Origin: Yamagishiella unicocca
Taxonomy: Eukaryota > Chlorophyta > Chlorophyceae > Chlamydomonadales > Volvocaceae
Length of the DNA: 64,000 bases
Assembly (NCBI GenBank): GCA_003116995.1
Contig: BDSL01000118.1
Coordinates: forward strand, 186,001 to 250,000
Direction of reading: 5' to 3'
Positions 24,421 through 36,400 of this stretch are shown in pieces. A program made the position numbers and the translations under genes. The notes beneath the pieces are model-generated. The model was not told the DNA's origin. It saw nothing but the letters and a program-made list of their open reading frames with translations, and searched no databases. Each line of letters begins with the position of its first letter. Position 1 is the stretch's first letter.

Positions 24421-27400
24421 ATGGAGAACATCAGGTACATTTCATTGTTGCTTGGTTTGTGTCGACAGCGAGGGACAGCATCGCTGACGTTTTTCACATT
24501 ACTGCGCATACTATCTGCAGCGTGAGCGTGCGCGTACGCCCACTAAATAGGCAGGAAGGACAGGAGTATTTCTCATGGAAGGTTGACGGAAACAGCATCG
24601 TGCAGCTGGATCCCAATACAAGGGATGTTGACAGAACTCGCGATACCAAGTATGGTCTGGACCATGTCTTCGGCCCAGACTGGACGACCACACAGATCTA
24701 CGAGGTCACAACGCAAAGCCTTATTCATAAAGTGGTGACCGGCTTTAACAGTACTGTGTTCGCTTACGGCCAGACCAGCAGCGGCAAGACGCATACCATG
24801 CGGGGCACGCCCGACAGCCCAGGCATCGTCCCCTTGGCTGTTGCGGAGGCCTTCAAACTGATCGAAAACAACGATACGCGTGAATACCTCATACGCGTGT
24901 CCTACATGGAGGTGAGCATGGTCGCAGGTGCCTGGGCTAGGGAAAAACCCAAGGGTGCAAGGTCAGGTCCGCTCTCTCACCATGCCGCATGAGCGCCTGC
25001 GCGCCGCAAGCGGACATGGACGCGCACTTTATGCTAGCCTGCCTCCCTGTCCGCAGTTGTACAACGAGGAGGTGAACGACCTGTTGGCCCCGGAGAACAT
25101 GAAGCTGCCAATCCACGAGAGCAGGGAAAACGGGCCTTACGTGTGCGGTCTGCGTGAGGATATCGTTACCAGCCCGGAACAAGTTTTGCAACTGCTGGAG
25201 TCTGGAGAGACGAACCGTCATATTGGGTCCACTAAGATGAATGACCAGAGCAGCCGGTCTCACACCATCTTCCGCATGGTAAGAACCTGCTACCGCGCAT
25301 CAGTGCAGTGAAAGCGGGCTCAGAGCACAACAAGAGCTTAACGCACGAAATGGCAGGTGTCCGTTATACGGGAGAAGGCACAGTGTGTATTGTGGTTGAT
25401 TGCGTCGGGAATTGCCTTTGGAGTATGATATGTCCGAAATGGACCCAGTGCGAGTGAACTGGAACGTGACGAGGGTGATCAGAGCGGCGACTTATCGCGA
25501 TTATCACACAGCCTCGGTGAGATTCAAGAGCAACTGCATAAGTAACTGTTTGCGCACCATGGGCCAAACCAGTTCAACAGTTTCCAGCGCAAGCCACAAT
25601 GTGTCATGCCTGAATATTTTTCCTTGTCTGCACTAGTCTGCCTCAGCCTTAATGCTAGGCCAGTTCCGCTCATGTATGGTTGGAAGCCAACCCAGGATAA
25701 GGTTGTACCTAGGATTGTGATTGGAAGAGCACTATGAGCGTCGTGCCTGTGGACTTTCCTGCTTTGCACAGGTCGTGGAGAGCAGAGCCGTGAACGCTGA
25801 AAGCGACGAGGCAGGAGCTGTCCTCGTGTCGGTACTGACCTTGGTTGACTTGGCTGGTTCGGAGCGCGTGGCCAAGACTGGTGCCGAGGGCATCCGCATG
25901 AAGGAGGGCACAGCTATCAACAAAAGCCTGTTGACCCTTGGCAACGTCATCAATAAGCTGAGCGAGGGCGCTCTCGCAACGGGTGGGTTTCCAGGCGTAT
26001 TTATTAGTGCACGACCTTGCCATTGCGGGAAATGACGTTCACTGCTTCACGAGTCGTGCGCCTCTCTTAATTCGTATCCAACATGCCTGCTCTATCCACT
26101 CCAAACACAGGTAGCCACATCCCGTACCGCGACAGCAAGCTGACTCGCATTTTGCAGCCTTCTCTGGGTGGTAATGCTAAGACGTCCATCATCTGCGCCA
26201 TGACACCGGCATGGTGCCACGTAGAGGAGAGCCACAGCACGCTTCGGTTTGCCTGTCGCGCAAAGCGCGTGGTGAATAACGCAGTGGTAAACGAGGTGCT
26301 GTCTGACGCAGCTGTCCTCAAGCGTCAGGCCAAGGAGATTGAGGAGCTCAAGCGGCGGCTGGGGGATAGCGGGTGAGGCGACAGTGGGCTACGAGCATTC
26401 ACAGTCGGATGTGTTACGCGCAAACGAGCGTGCACATTACCATGCTTTGACGTTTCGCATGCAAGCCATGTTGTCATGCACCCCGATGGATTCAATGCTC
26501 CGCGTCAAACGTAGCTTGCTTGTCCCGCAGTATGAGCGTACACGTCGAGGAGCAGATCAACGTGTTGCGTGCTCAGCTGCTTCGTAGCGAACAGGAGAAG
26601 GAATTGATGCGGGTTAAGCTGCAGGAGGAACAGCTACAGCGCGAGAAGGCGCAAAAGGAGGTAACTACAGCGACCATGATAGTGACATGGAACCATTACA
26701 GTCACGCACGTTTTCACGCGTAATGGCATGCAAAAAGGCACCACCAGTCCTGTAACCGATGGGTTGAGGATATGCACGGGAGGCACAGATGGAAACGCAC
26801 GACTGTCCAAACTCTTCATACGGGCGCCGCCGATAATTTAGGTAATCTTATTGCGCTTGTCCACCTCTACAGGCTGAGATGGCTAAAAAGATGATGTTCC
26901 AGACGCGTGAGGAGCCAGCAGAGGGACAAAGCCGCAAGAACAACCGCCGAGAGACCTGGTGTCCGGGCAAAAGTGCATGGGCCATGCCCGCCATATCTTC
27001 GGAGCCGCCTGCAGCGAACGTAACTCCTTCACACTCAGGTGTGTCCCTGTTGTGTGCAGCTGCCCATGATAGGAAAGGTATTGTAGAGCTAGGCTCTAAC
27101 CCAGCCTACTTTGACAAACAGCAGGTGGAGGGGAGCCGTCTCAGCGTAAAAGGAGCTTTGGGCGTCTTGACGGCGCAGGTCCGTCAAAGTCCCATGCAGA
27201 GTTAAGCACTCTACTTGAGGAGGAGGACGAGGAGGAGGAGGACGTGGCTGAGGGCCCCACGCCACAGCGACGCCGACGTGAATGTGAGTCCAGTCAAATG
27301 AGCTTTGCTGCTACGTAGTTAGTAAGCCACCATGGGTCGTACAACGAAGTATACTGCGTATAACCCTGTCCGTGAAACATTGGTTCAGAAAACAAAATGG

Positions 27401-30400
27401 CAGCTCGTGTGGCACTTTTGCGCTTAACTTCGCTCGTGACGTTTGTTTGATGTGCTTCTGCCGAGACAGGGAGCTCTATTCCCTCCGACGAGCTACTGGA
27501 GGAGGACGACGACAACGAAGATGGCGCCATGCGCCGCAGCTTGGAGCGCATCATGGCGTCCCTGCCCCAACAGGTGCATACGTATAGCTCGCCATGGCCT
27601 AATTGTACTCAATGGTTAATATGCGTGAATATCGCATGTGATAAAGGTTGGCGTTGAGGCTTGTCAAGGAGCCCAGAGCCCGCAGAGTTGCCTTGAAAGA
27701 GAGCTGGCTGACTGATATCATACGTGGCTTACACACGCACAGTTGACGACAAGAGATCTAGTTTCAGTGCTCTATCCTATCGGCTATAAGAGTTGGATTG
27801 GTGTCTAAACACACTCATCTCATCCCAAATTTCTGGCTTGCAGGAGAGGACGGTGCTCGGACGGTACATACGACAGCGCCAGGAAGCAGAGGAGCGAATG
27901 GCCAGTTTGCGGCAAGGGCTTTTGGAAACGCAGCAGGCAGCAGCACAGCAGGAAGATAACGCTAGGTGGGCGCGTCTAAGCAAATTCGCCGGTTGGGTTG
28001 ACCACGAGCATTTAGTTCCTTGCTTGGATCACGTACAAACTTGGAGGGACCCGTGTTTTGAATTGCGATTGCAGATGCGCCTCGGATGCACTTGAATCCG
28101 CCTTGCAACAGAAGGACATCCTGACGCAGCAGTTGGAGCAAGCCAAGTGGCAGTCCCGTCAACTCGACAAGAAAGTAGAGGAGCTTCAATCCTTATGCCG
28201 CACCGCAGATCAGGTTCGTAGAAGAGGCGCGCAATGCGACACGCAATACATGGGGTCTCCAAATAGGATATGTCCGACACCCATCCCTTGTTAGCGAATG
28301 TTCGTGTCCCACTCATTTGACGTGAAGCAGGACTGAAGCATACCGTGGATGTCTCCATGTCCCAGAAGAAGATTTAAGATGTCCTCCTGCGGATCGCGTT
28401 TTCATGGTGTTCATGGTGTACTTTCCAGGAACGTGAGGCACTGGCAGCTTCTAGCGCCCAGCTGCAAGCCACCGTGGAGTCCAAATTTGAGGAATTAAGT
28501 GCACGCCACAAGGAGCTGTCAGAAGCACACGCAGTTGTCAAAGACAAAGTCAACGCCCTTAAGGCTGAGCTATCGGACACACGTGCTAAGCTGGAGCTTC
28601 GAGAATATGAGGCGGGTCTTCGAGAGGCCAAGGAAGCTGCACAAGTAGCTCACATAGACGAGGCTATGTCGAAGCTAAAGGAGAAAGTGGAGGAGCTGGA
28701 GGCCCTTCGGCGCAGCCTCAAGGTGCGGGCTCAGGGTAGTAGTACCCATTACAGTGGGCTCTAGACCCCAAGGTACATCCATAGGGACATTGCCTGACAC
28801 TGAAAGGGACTGGAGGTTTTAGGCTGGGAAAGCCTCGGAAAGTGGTACCGTGGGTACGTGTCTCAGCTGTCATTGCGTAGACCACCACAGTTGCCACACA
28901 TTTAAGAGGGCACATGTTCACACATCCACGCCACCCTTGCAGGCTGCTGAGGAACGGACCGGCGAAGCTGAAGGCCGCGCACGGGAATTGTATGAGTGCA
29001 AGAAGCGACTAGAGATCCATGTCAGTGTAAGTAAGCAAAGGAGGTTTAGCGGTACTTTCTATGCTGGCAGCCAGGTCTTAACGTCCTGCGGGTTACATCC
29101 GACACCACAACTGGCAATGCTGCCTTCACAGGAGCTCGAGTCCCGCAAGCGAGCACCTCTTTACCAGAAGAAGCAGGAAGAGGAGCTCAAGGCGGCAGTG
29201 GAGAAGGCGCAGGAATGCGAAGTTCGGGCTTTGGAGGCGGAGCTGCGAGCCGCAGAAATGAGGGATGCGGCGGAGGCAATGCAGAAGCAAGTGACCGAGC
29301 TTCAGGACGAGATGTCGGCGGCTGCACGCCAGGCAGCTAGCACGATGAAGGAGCTGGCAGAGCGCCATGCGCTGGAGGTACAGCGCTTGACTGTGGAAGG
29401 CGCGTTGCAGCAGGTAACTGCATCACGTTACCGTCTGGTAGAAGTAACAGTTCCAGCGGGTTCCAGACCAAAAGGTCTGATGTCATAACAAGTTTGCATA
29501 CGTTGTAACTAGGTTCGCTTTCCACTGAAGTCCGCCTGCCTGAAGACTAGCAAGCAAAGTTTCGGCAAAGACAGAAACCGGTGTACAGTAGGTACAGTGA
29601 CACCTCTGAAAACACGGGCCATGGGTCGATAACAATGCCCTGCCTCATTTGGTGCAGGAGCGCCATGAGGAAGCTCTGGCCAGCTTGCGTGTTGCTGTGC
29701 ACGAGCTCGAAGCAGGAAAAGTTGCAATGGAGGAGAAGCTGCTGGCCAAAGAGCAGCACAGTGTCGAGCTACAACAAGATGCTGCTGACCTGCGCGCCCG
29801 GATTGGAGACCTGGAGGCATTGGAAGGTACTCCTTAAGCCACGCATTATGCGGAGAGTACTGCTGACCTCGAACTGATTTGTACGTCATGCACTCGTTTC
29901 GGTCATCTCAAAACACGTGGCTGGTTCGTAACAGAACGGGACCTACGACGTGATTGAGCTATGACGGCAATATTCTTACACTTCCTCGCAGTCGAGCTCC
30001 AGGCGTGCGCCATTGCGGCACAAGAGAAGATCGGTCTGCTCGAGCATACTGCGGAAGAGGAAGCTGCGGCTCACGAAGCAGCATTGACGGCGCGCGAACA
30101 AGCTCGTGCGGAAGCACTAGCATCCGCGTTGGCCCTGCACGAACAAGCCAAGGCGATGCTGGAAGAAAAGCTGGCTGAGTCCAAAGTAGGGCATTGCATT
30201 GATTAACATCTCTAGAATATGCAACCCTTGTCACTATGATGCCGCTCAGGTCAGCGCAGCGTTATGTTGTGTTTAGGGGTACCGGATGAGGGTGTTTGTG
30301 GCAGCCGTGAGACATGACATAACCCCATTTTTGTATAATCCCCTTCAGGCCTGTACAGCGCAAGTGGAGGAGGAATTGCGCATGGCACGTGAGCGTGCCG

Positions 30401-33400
30401 ACCTGCTTGTAAAAGCATCTCTGGACCAGTCTCAGGAGGCGGCCTCCACAAGGGCAGAGCTTCAGCGGCAGGTGGACGAGCTATCAGCCAAGGTCCAAGA
30501 AGCCGCAGGGGCATTGAAGGCCAAGGAGGAGCTAAAGGAGGAGAGGTGAACCCAGAGTCCGACCGCGTATATCCGATGGCCATGTGCGATGTCGACTTTT
30601 CAGTGCGCACTGCATGACTGCCTTAAGTACGGCATAATCCATTATTTCTGGTGCAGGATTTTAGTCGCGGCTTCAGATAAAGCGAACGCAGTGATAGATA
30701 AGCTGAAGATGGGCTTCTGGCTGCCGGGGCTGTCCCCAACCTTGGCCTACACAGCACACTGTTCCTAGGTTGTCCCCGGGCGCGTGTCTTGAGGGGCCAG
30801 TTCACTGTCGGTTGTCTGGAACTGCTAACTGTTCCATATTTAACTATTAACTGTCCCACATTTATCGATGATGTTAATTACTTGCTTTCGGATTTAAATA
30901 TATTTGGCTTCCATAAAACGTTTACAGGCTGCGCAACAAGCAGGACATGGCCAATCTGAAGGCCGAGCTTCAGAAGCTACAGCTTGAATCGAAAACTGGA
31001 GCAAAGGGCAAAGACATGGCGCAAAAGGAGCTGGACGCACTTAAGTAGGTATTGCCCATGCCATATTCTGCGCTTGGTGCATTGCTAACGCAAGCCTTTT
31101 CGACGCTGCTAGAAGCGAGGGCACTGGAGGGCGGTGTACAGACTGATGTTCATTTTAGGCACACAACTGTACCTTATGTATGTCATCCTCACCACTGGCA
31201 ACATGCAGGAAACGGCTGACGGATGCAGAGACGAAGCTACGTGTGGCGTTGCAGGACAAGGCCGTCGCCCAGCAGGAGAAAGGCAACATTGAGCGCCAGC
31301 TTAAACAGAATCAAAGCCAGAAGATGATCATGGAGAAAACACTTGAGAAGAAGGACGCACTTGAGAACAAGAAACGGGAGAGTATCATGGTGGTAAGGAG
31401 GGGTCACGGGCAGTGTGCGTGTGAGAGTCCATTTCATCATGACATCTGTAACTGTACTAGCCATTTGGCGTTTCCAACGGCTATTGTTGGGCCCTCCCGA
31501 AACTTACTTTGGGAGAGTTCACGGCCGACTATGTGCAGAGTGGGCAGTTTCTTAACGCAAAACACATAAACGCACACACTGTGGTATGCCTTTGCTTGCA
31601 GAACCTGAGCAAGAGCAAGGAACAACTCAACACGTTTGAGGAGCGCTTGAAACACGCGATGGTAGAGCTGCAAAAGGTTCAGATGGATTTGACCGCCAAG
31701 CAAAGTAAGTTGCATTGCTTTCCATAGCTTCTGCCGCCCAATCGTTTGACTACCTCCAATTCCGAACGGCGGTTGTTATACCATCATCTTCCGAATATGA
31801 TTGTTCAGTGTCAGGCGATGCGCCCGATGGTTCTACCTCTTGGTCTGGAACCCACTGTAACCGTTACAACATGATTGCACGATTCTTACACCTAATACAG
31901 GCGAGTGCAGTGGACTGGACGAGCAGTTGCGTGAGCAGCAGACGGAAAATGAAGGCCTTCGTGAGGAGAACGGCCGGCTGTCCATCGAGTGCACCGGGCT
32001 TCGTCACCAGCTGGAGTGCATGACGGAGCAACATAAGGAAACCGAAGGTGCATGGTGGGGTATAAGGTCGATTCCTTCACACCATGCAATTTCAAGCCTG
32101 AATTTGCGTATGCATTCATGCGCTCAGCCTGACGAACCGATAATATTTTACGGTAGATGTGCCTTGACCGACCATATCACCGACCACACCGACCCTAACG
32201 GTCTACACAGATGTCGGAGAACACTGTTGCATTGCATGGCTTCCCTGGGGATCCAAACGCTCGCTACCTTGCCGACTTCCCTACTGTGACGTCTGATAAA
32301 AAAACAGATCAATTGCAGTCGACTGCAGCAGAGCTGGTGGACATCAAAGCAGGCTTTGATCATCAGGCAGCCGATCTGGCACGCATTCGGTTGCAGCTCA
32401 CTGACGCGCACAGCACTGTACAGCTGCGTGATGCCACGATTGAGGAGCTGCGCAGCCAGCACGAGGTTGCCCTCAAGCTGAGCATCTCAGGGCAGGACCA
32501 GCTTCAGCGCTTGCAGTCCGAGTGCTCACAGCTGCAGCGTGCCAAGGACGAGCTGCAGGCGGCAGTCGACGCATTGCAAAGCGCGATGGCAGCTGCAGAC
32601 GAGGCCCGGAAGGTTGCTGAGGTATGTACTTTCCAATATTCATCGCATCATTGCGCGCCAACCCCTAGCGAGTAGCATGGAATCCTTGTCTGTAAACGTT
32701 ATATAGCTTCCAACGTCACTTTACTAATATCACGCCGTGCTAATGGTTGTACGACAGGAGGCTGAGCGTCAGACCCTGCAGAAGGCAGCTGAGATGCGCA
32801 CGGCACTAACAGTAAAGGAGGCAGATGCGCGTACCATGTCCAGTAACTTCACCGCAGCTCAAGAGCTGCTTGCCGCGGCTCAAAAGGAGCTGAGTGTGAC
32901 CGTGTTGGCACATTCGTCCACACAAGGTAAACCTACATTCTCTGCTATCGGCCTTTGCGTCTGAAGGTGCACACTGTGCATGTAATATTGGGTGTCATAT
33001 TTGCAATACTCCGGCAACATCTTGGGCAAAGGCGCTGTGTCCATTCGTGCTGCACAGGACGCCTTGAAGCCATGGAGGCGGCGTGCTCTACCCTTGAAGC
33101 GCAGCTGGAGCAAGTACGCTCAAGCTGCGAACAGCTGGAGAGGCAACTTAATACGTCAGAAGGCGAGGTCCAGCGACTGTCAGTCCGGCTCAGCACCGTA
33201 GAGGCCGAGGGAAAGCATCACATCAGCCTGCTTGGTACGGCGGAGGCAAATGCGGCCCAACTGGGTAGTCAGCTCGCCACGGCAGAGCTGGAGGTGCAGC
33301 GGCTATCTGGCCATCTAAGCGCAGCAGATGCGGAGATGGAGCGGGTGTCGTCCAAACTCAGTTTGGCTGAGGCGGATGTGCAGCGGCTCTCGTCCAGCAT

Positions 33401-36400
33401 CGCAGCCATGCAGGAAGCAGCATCTGCAGGGCGTGATGAACTGGCAGGCCAGCTGTGCTCAGCGCGCTCCGAAGTACAGCGGCTGACGGACCGTGCCGCT
33501 GCAGCTGATATGGAGGCTCAGCAACTGCGTGACCAGGCGGTCCAACTGGGTAGTCAGCTCGCCACGGCAGAGCTGGAGGTACAACGGCTGTCTGACCAAT
33601 TACGCGCAGCAGGGGCGGAGACGGAGCGAGTATCGTCCAAACTCAGTGTGGCTGAGGTGGAGGTGCAGCGGCTCTCGTCCGGCATCGCAGCCATGCAGGA
33701 CGCAGCATCTGCAGGGCATGATGAATTGGCAGGCCAGCTGTGCTCAGCGCGCTTCGAAGTACAGCGGCTGACGGACCGTGCGGGTGAAGCTGATATGGAA
33801 GCTCAGCAACTGCGTGACCAGGCGGTCCAACTGGGTAGTCAGCTCGCCACGGCAGAGCTGGAGGTGCAGCGGCTATCAAGCGAGTTAAGCGCATCAGAGG
33901 CGGAGACGGAGCGGGTGTCGTCCAAACTCAGTTTGGCTGAGGTGGAGGTGCAGCGGCTCTCGTCCAGTGTCGCAGCCATGCAGCAAGTTGCATCTGCTGG
34001 GCATGATGAATTGGCAGGCCAGCTCTGCTCAGCTCAATTCGAGTTACAGCGACTGACCGACCGTGCGGCCGCAGCTGATACGGAGGCTCAGCAACTGCGT
34101 GACCAAGTGGCTGCCCTGCAGCAGACGGCATCAGCTGCAGCTGAGCTAGCCGCAAGCCAATTGGCTGAGGCGGTAGCAGGGTCCCAGGAGCTGCGGAGCC
34201 AATGCCTGCACCTGCAGCAGACAGCTTCAGTTGAAGCTGAGCGAGCTACACGTGAATTGGCGGTGATGGAAGCGGAGATTAAAAGGCTATGGGAACAGGT
34301 GCAAAAGGACTCAGAAGCTTCCCGCGAGCACGTCAACGAGCTGTCCGCGCCCGTCCGCACCTTTGAGAATCAACGTGCGCAACAGGATCTCCCGCCCGGG
34401 GCATCGTTGCCACTGCAATACGCGCAGCGAGACGCGGCGGAGGAAATATTGCAGGACGACGATACAGCGGGATTACTATTCAGCCCCATAGTGCGCAACC
34501 TGCCGGATGCATCCCAACTCAGCGACCGCGCTTCGGCAAGCCCCTTGCTTGCCTCCCTGAAGAAGCTCCAGGCCGATTCTGCTGCGGAGATTGCAAGTTC
34601 CAGCGCGGCCCTAGCCGCTGCCGTGCAGCGTTCAAACGCATTGGAGTTGGAGCTCGCTGCTGTCCGCAACCAGCTTATGGAAGCGCAGTCTGCGGCTGCC
34701 TTCGCCAACGCCCCATGTGACGTAACCAGGAGTTTGTCAGCGACGGGGATGACACGTCTTCAAGTCACTGAGTTGCAGCAACAACTTGACCAGCTGAACC
34801 AGGAGCTCAGGGACATGGAGTTCTCCAGGGACGAGCAACAGGCGGAGCAGCAGCAGCTCAGGCTAAAGCTGGCTACAACGGAGCTGGAGCTTGCGCAGCA
34901 GTGCCGACAAGTTGCAGAGCTGCAGCAGCGATGTACTTGCCTAGAGGAGGAACTGACGCAGCTGCAGCATTGCAGCGCCGGCGGTCCAACGCAAGCAGCG
35001 CAGGTGGAGAATGACTTGCAAGGGTCAGCACACGTGAAAGCTGAGGCGGGAGCTGAACCTGCCAGCCAATCGGCCAGGCAGCTTCTGCAAGTATCGGCTG
35101 AAGGTAGGCTGTGGGACGCATTTCACTCTATCAGCATCCAGTCGTCAGGGCGCACGCTATTCGGCTGCAGGATTTGCTCGCAACATTAACAATTCGTGTG
35201 CCCTATACCTCCTGTCCACATGTCCACCACAATAATAAACACATTCGCGTATTGCCGTGTATTGCACTGCCTGCAGATTGTGTCAGCGACCTTATGAACC
35301 AGCGTGACACCCTTGATGGACGGTTGTCGGAGGCATTGGCGACCCATCATGAGCTTACACGCGAGATTTCTCAGCATGTGGAGCAGAGGGAACAACTGCT
35401 GCGTGTCATTGACGAGCTGTCAATTCGGCTAGCCAGCACACCAGCTCATGCGCAGGAGCTACAGCAGCAGTCGGATGCCCTAGAGCAGCGGTTGCATGTG
35501 GCCGTGCAGGTGCGTTGCGCGCGGTAGCCTAGCTAGTCTACAATGGGGCATGTGTATATCCCTCTCGTGCTCTCGTCTTTATTAAGCCCCTTTCCCGGGT
35601 CCTCGAATCAACCTCAGGAACTTGAGCAGATGGCTGCAGGAAAGCAGGAAATGCAGTTGCAGTCTGCGCAGCTGCAGTCTCCTGATGCTGCTCGGCCCGA
35701 CGTCAGCGCAGAGTCCAGAAGCCTTCGGTTGCAAATTGCCGAACTTTTGCAGCGGCAGGTAGAGCTGGAGGCTGAGATGTCTGACTTGCAGGCTGCATGT
35801 AACGTGGCTGTTGCCGAGAAGCACACCCTGGAGCGAGGCATGACACACAGGCGAGTGACCAAGCCTTTCTTAGTGACCAACCTTTCGTTACGGTAGCGCA
35901 GAAAACGTGATTTGGTTAACTTAAGTCTTGCATATGAGTGTTGTTCCATGGCCAATATGGCCAATAAAATTGGCGTAGCCTTGCAGACATCGCCCACCTC
36001 TGCTTCGACCCGCATTCCGCTGCAGAGTGCTGGAGTTGGAGACCTGCAACATCTGCCTTCAGGACGAGGTGGCCAAGCTTCGTGGCGAGGAGCCTATCGG
36101 TCGCAGCAGTTGCCCGAATTTCCCGTCGTCCACAACGGAAATGTAAGGAAGCTAGCTCCTGCCCTGTTGTCAGGAGAGACGGATTGGATACCAAGTAACC
36201 CACCTGTTCCATGCAGTGACTCTCTCCTCGCTGAGCGGGACCAGCTGAAAACCAACGTGCAAGACCTGAATGTTGCGTTGGAGAACGCAGTTTCCGCGAA
36301 TGAGGACATCAGCAAGCGGTTGGGCGCAGAGATTGAAGCCTCGCGGGCTATGTTGGTCATCATGGAAGCAAATCTCGCTGCATTGCATCAAACTCAGCGG

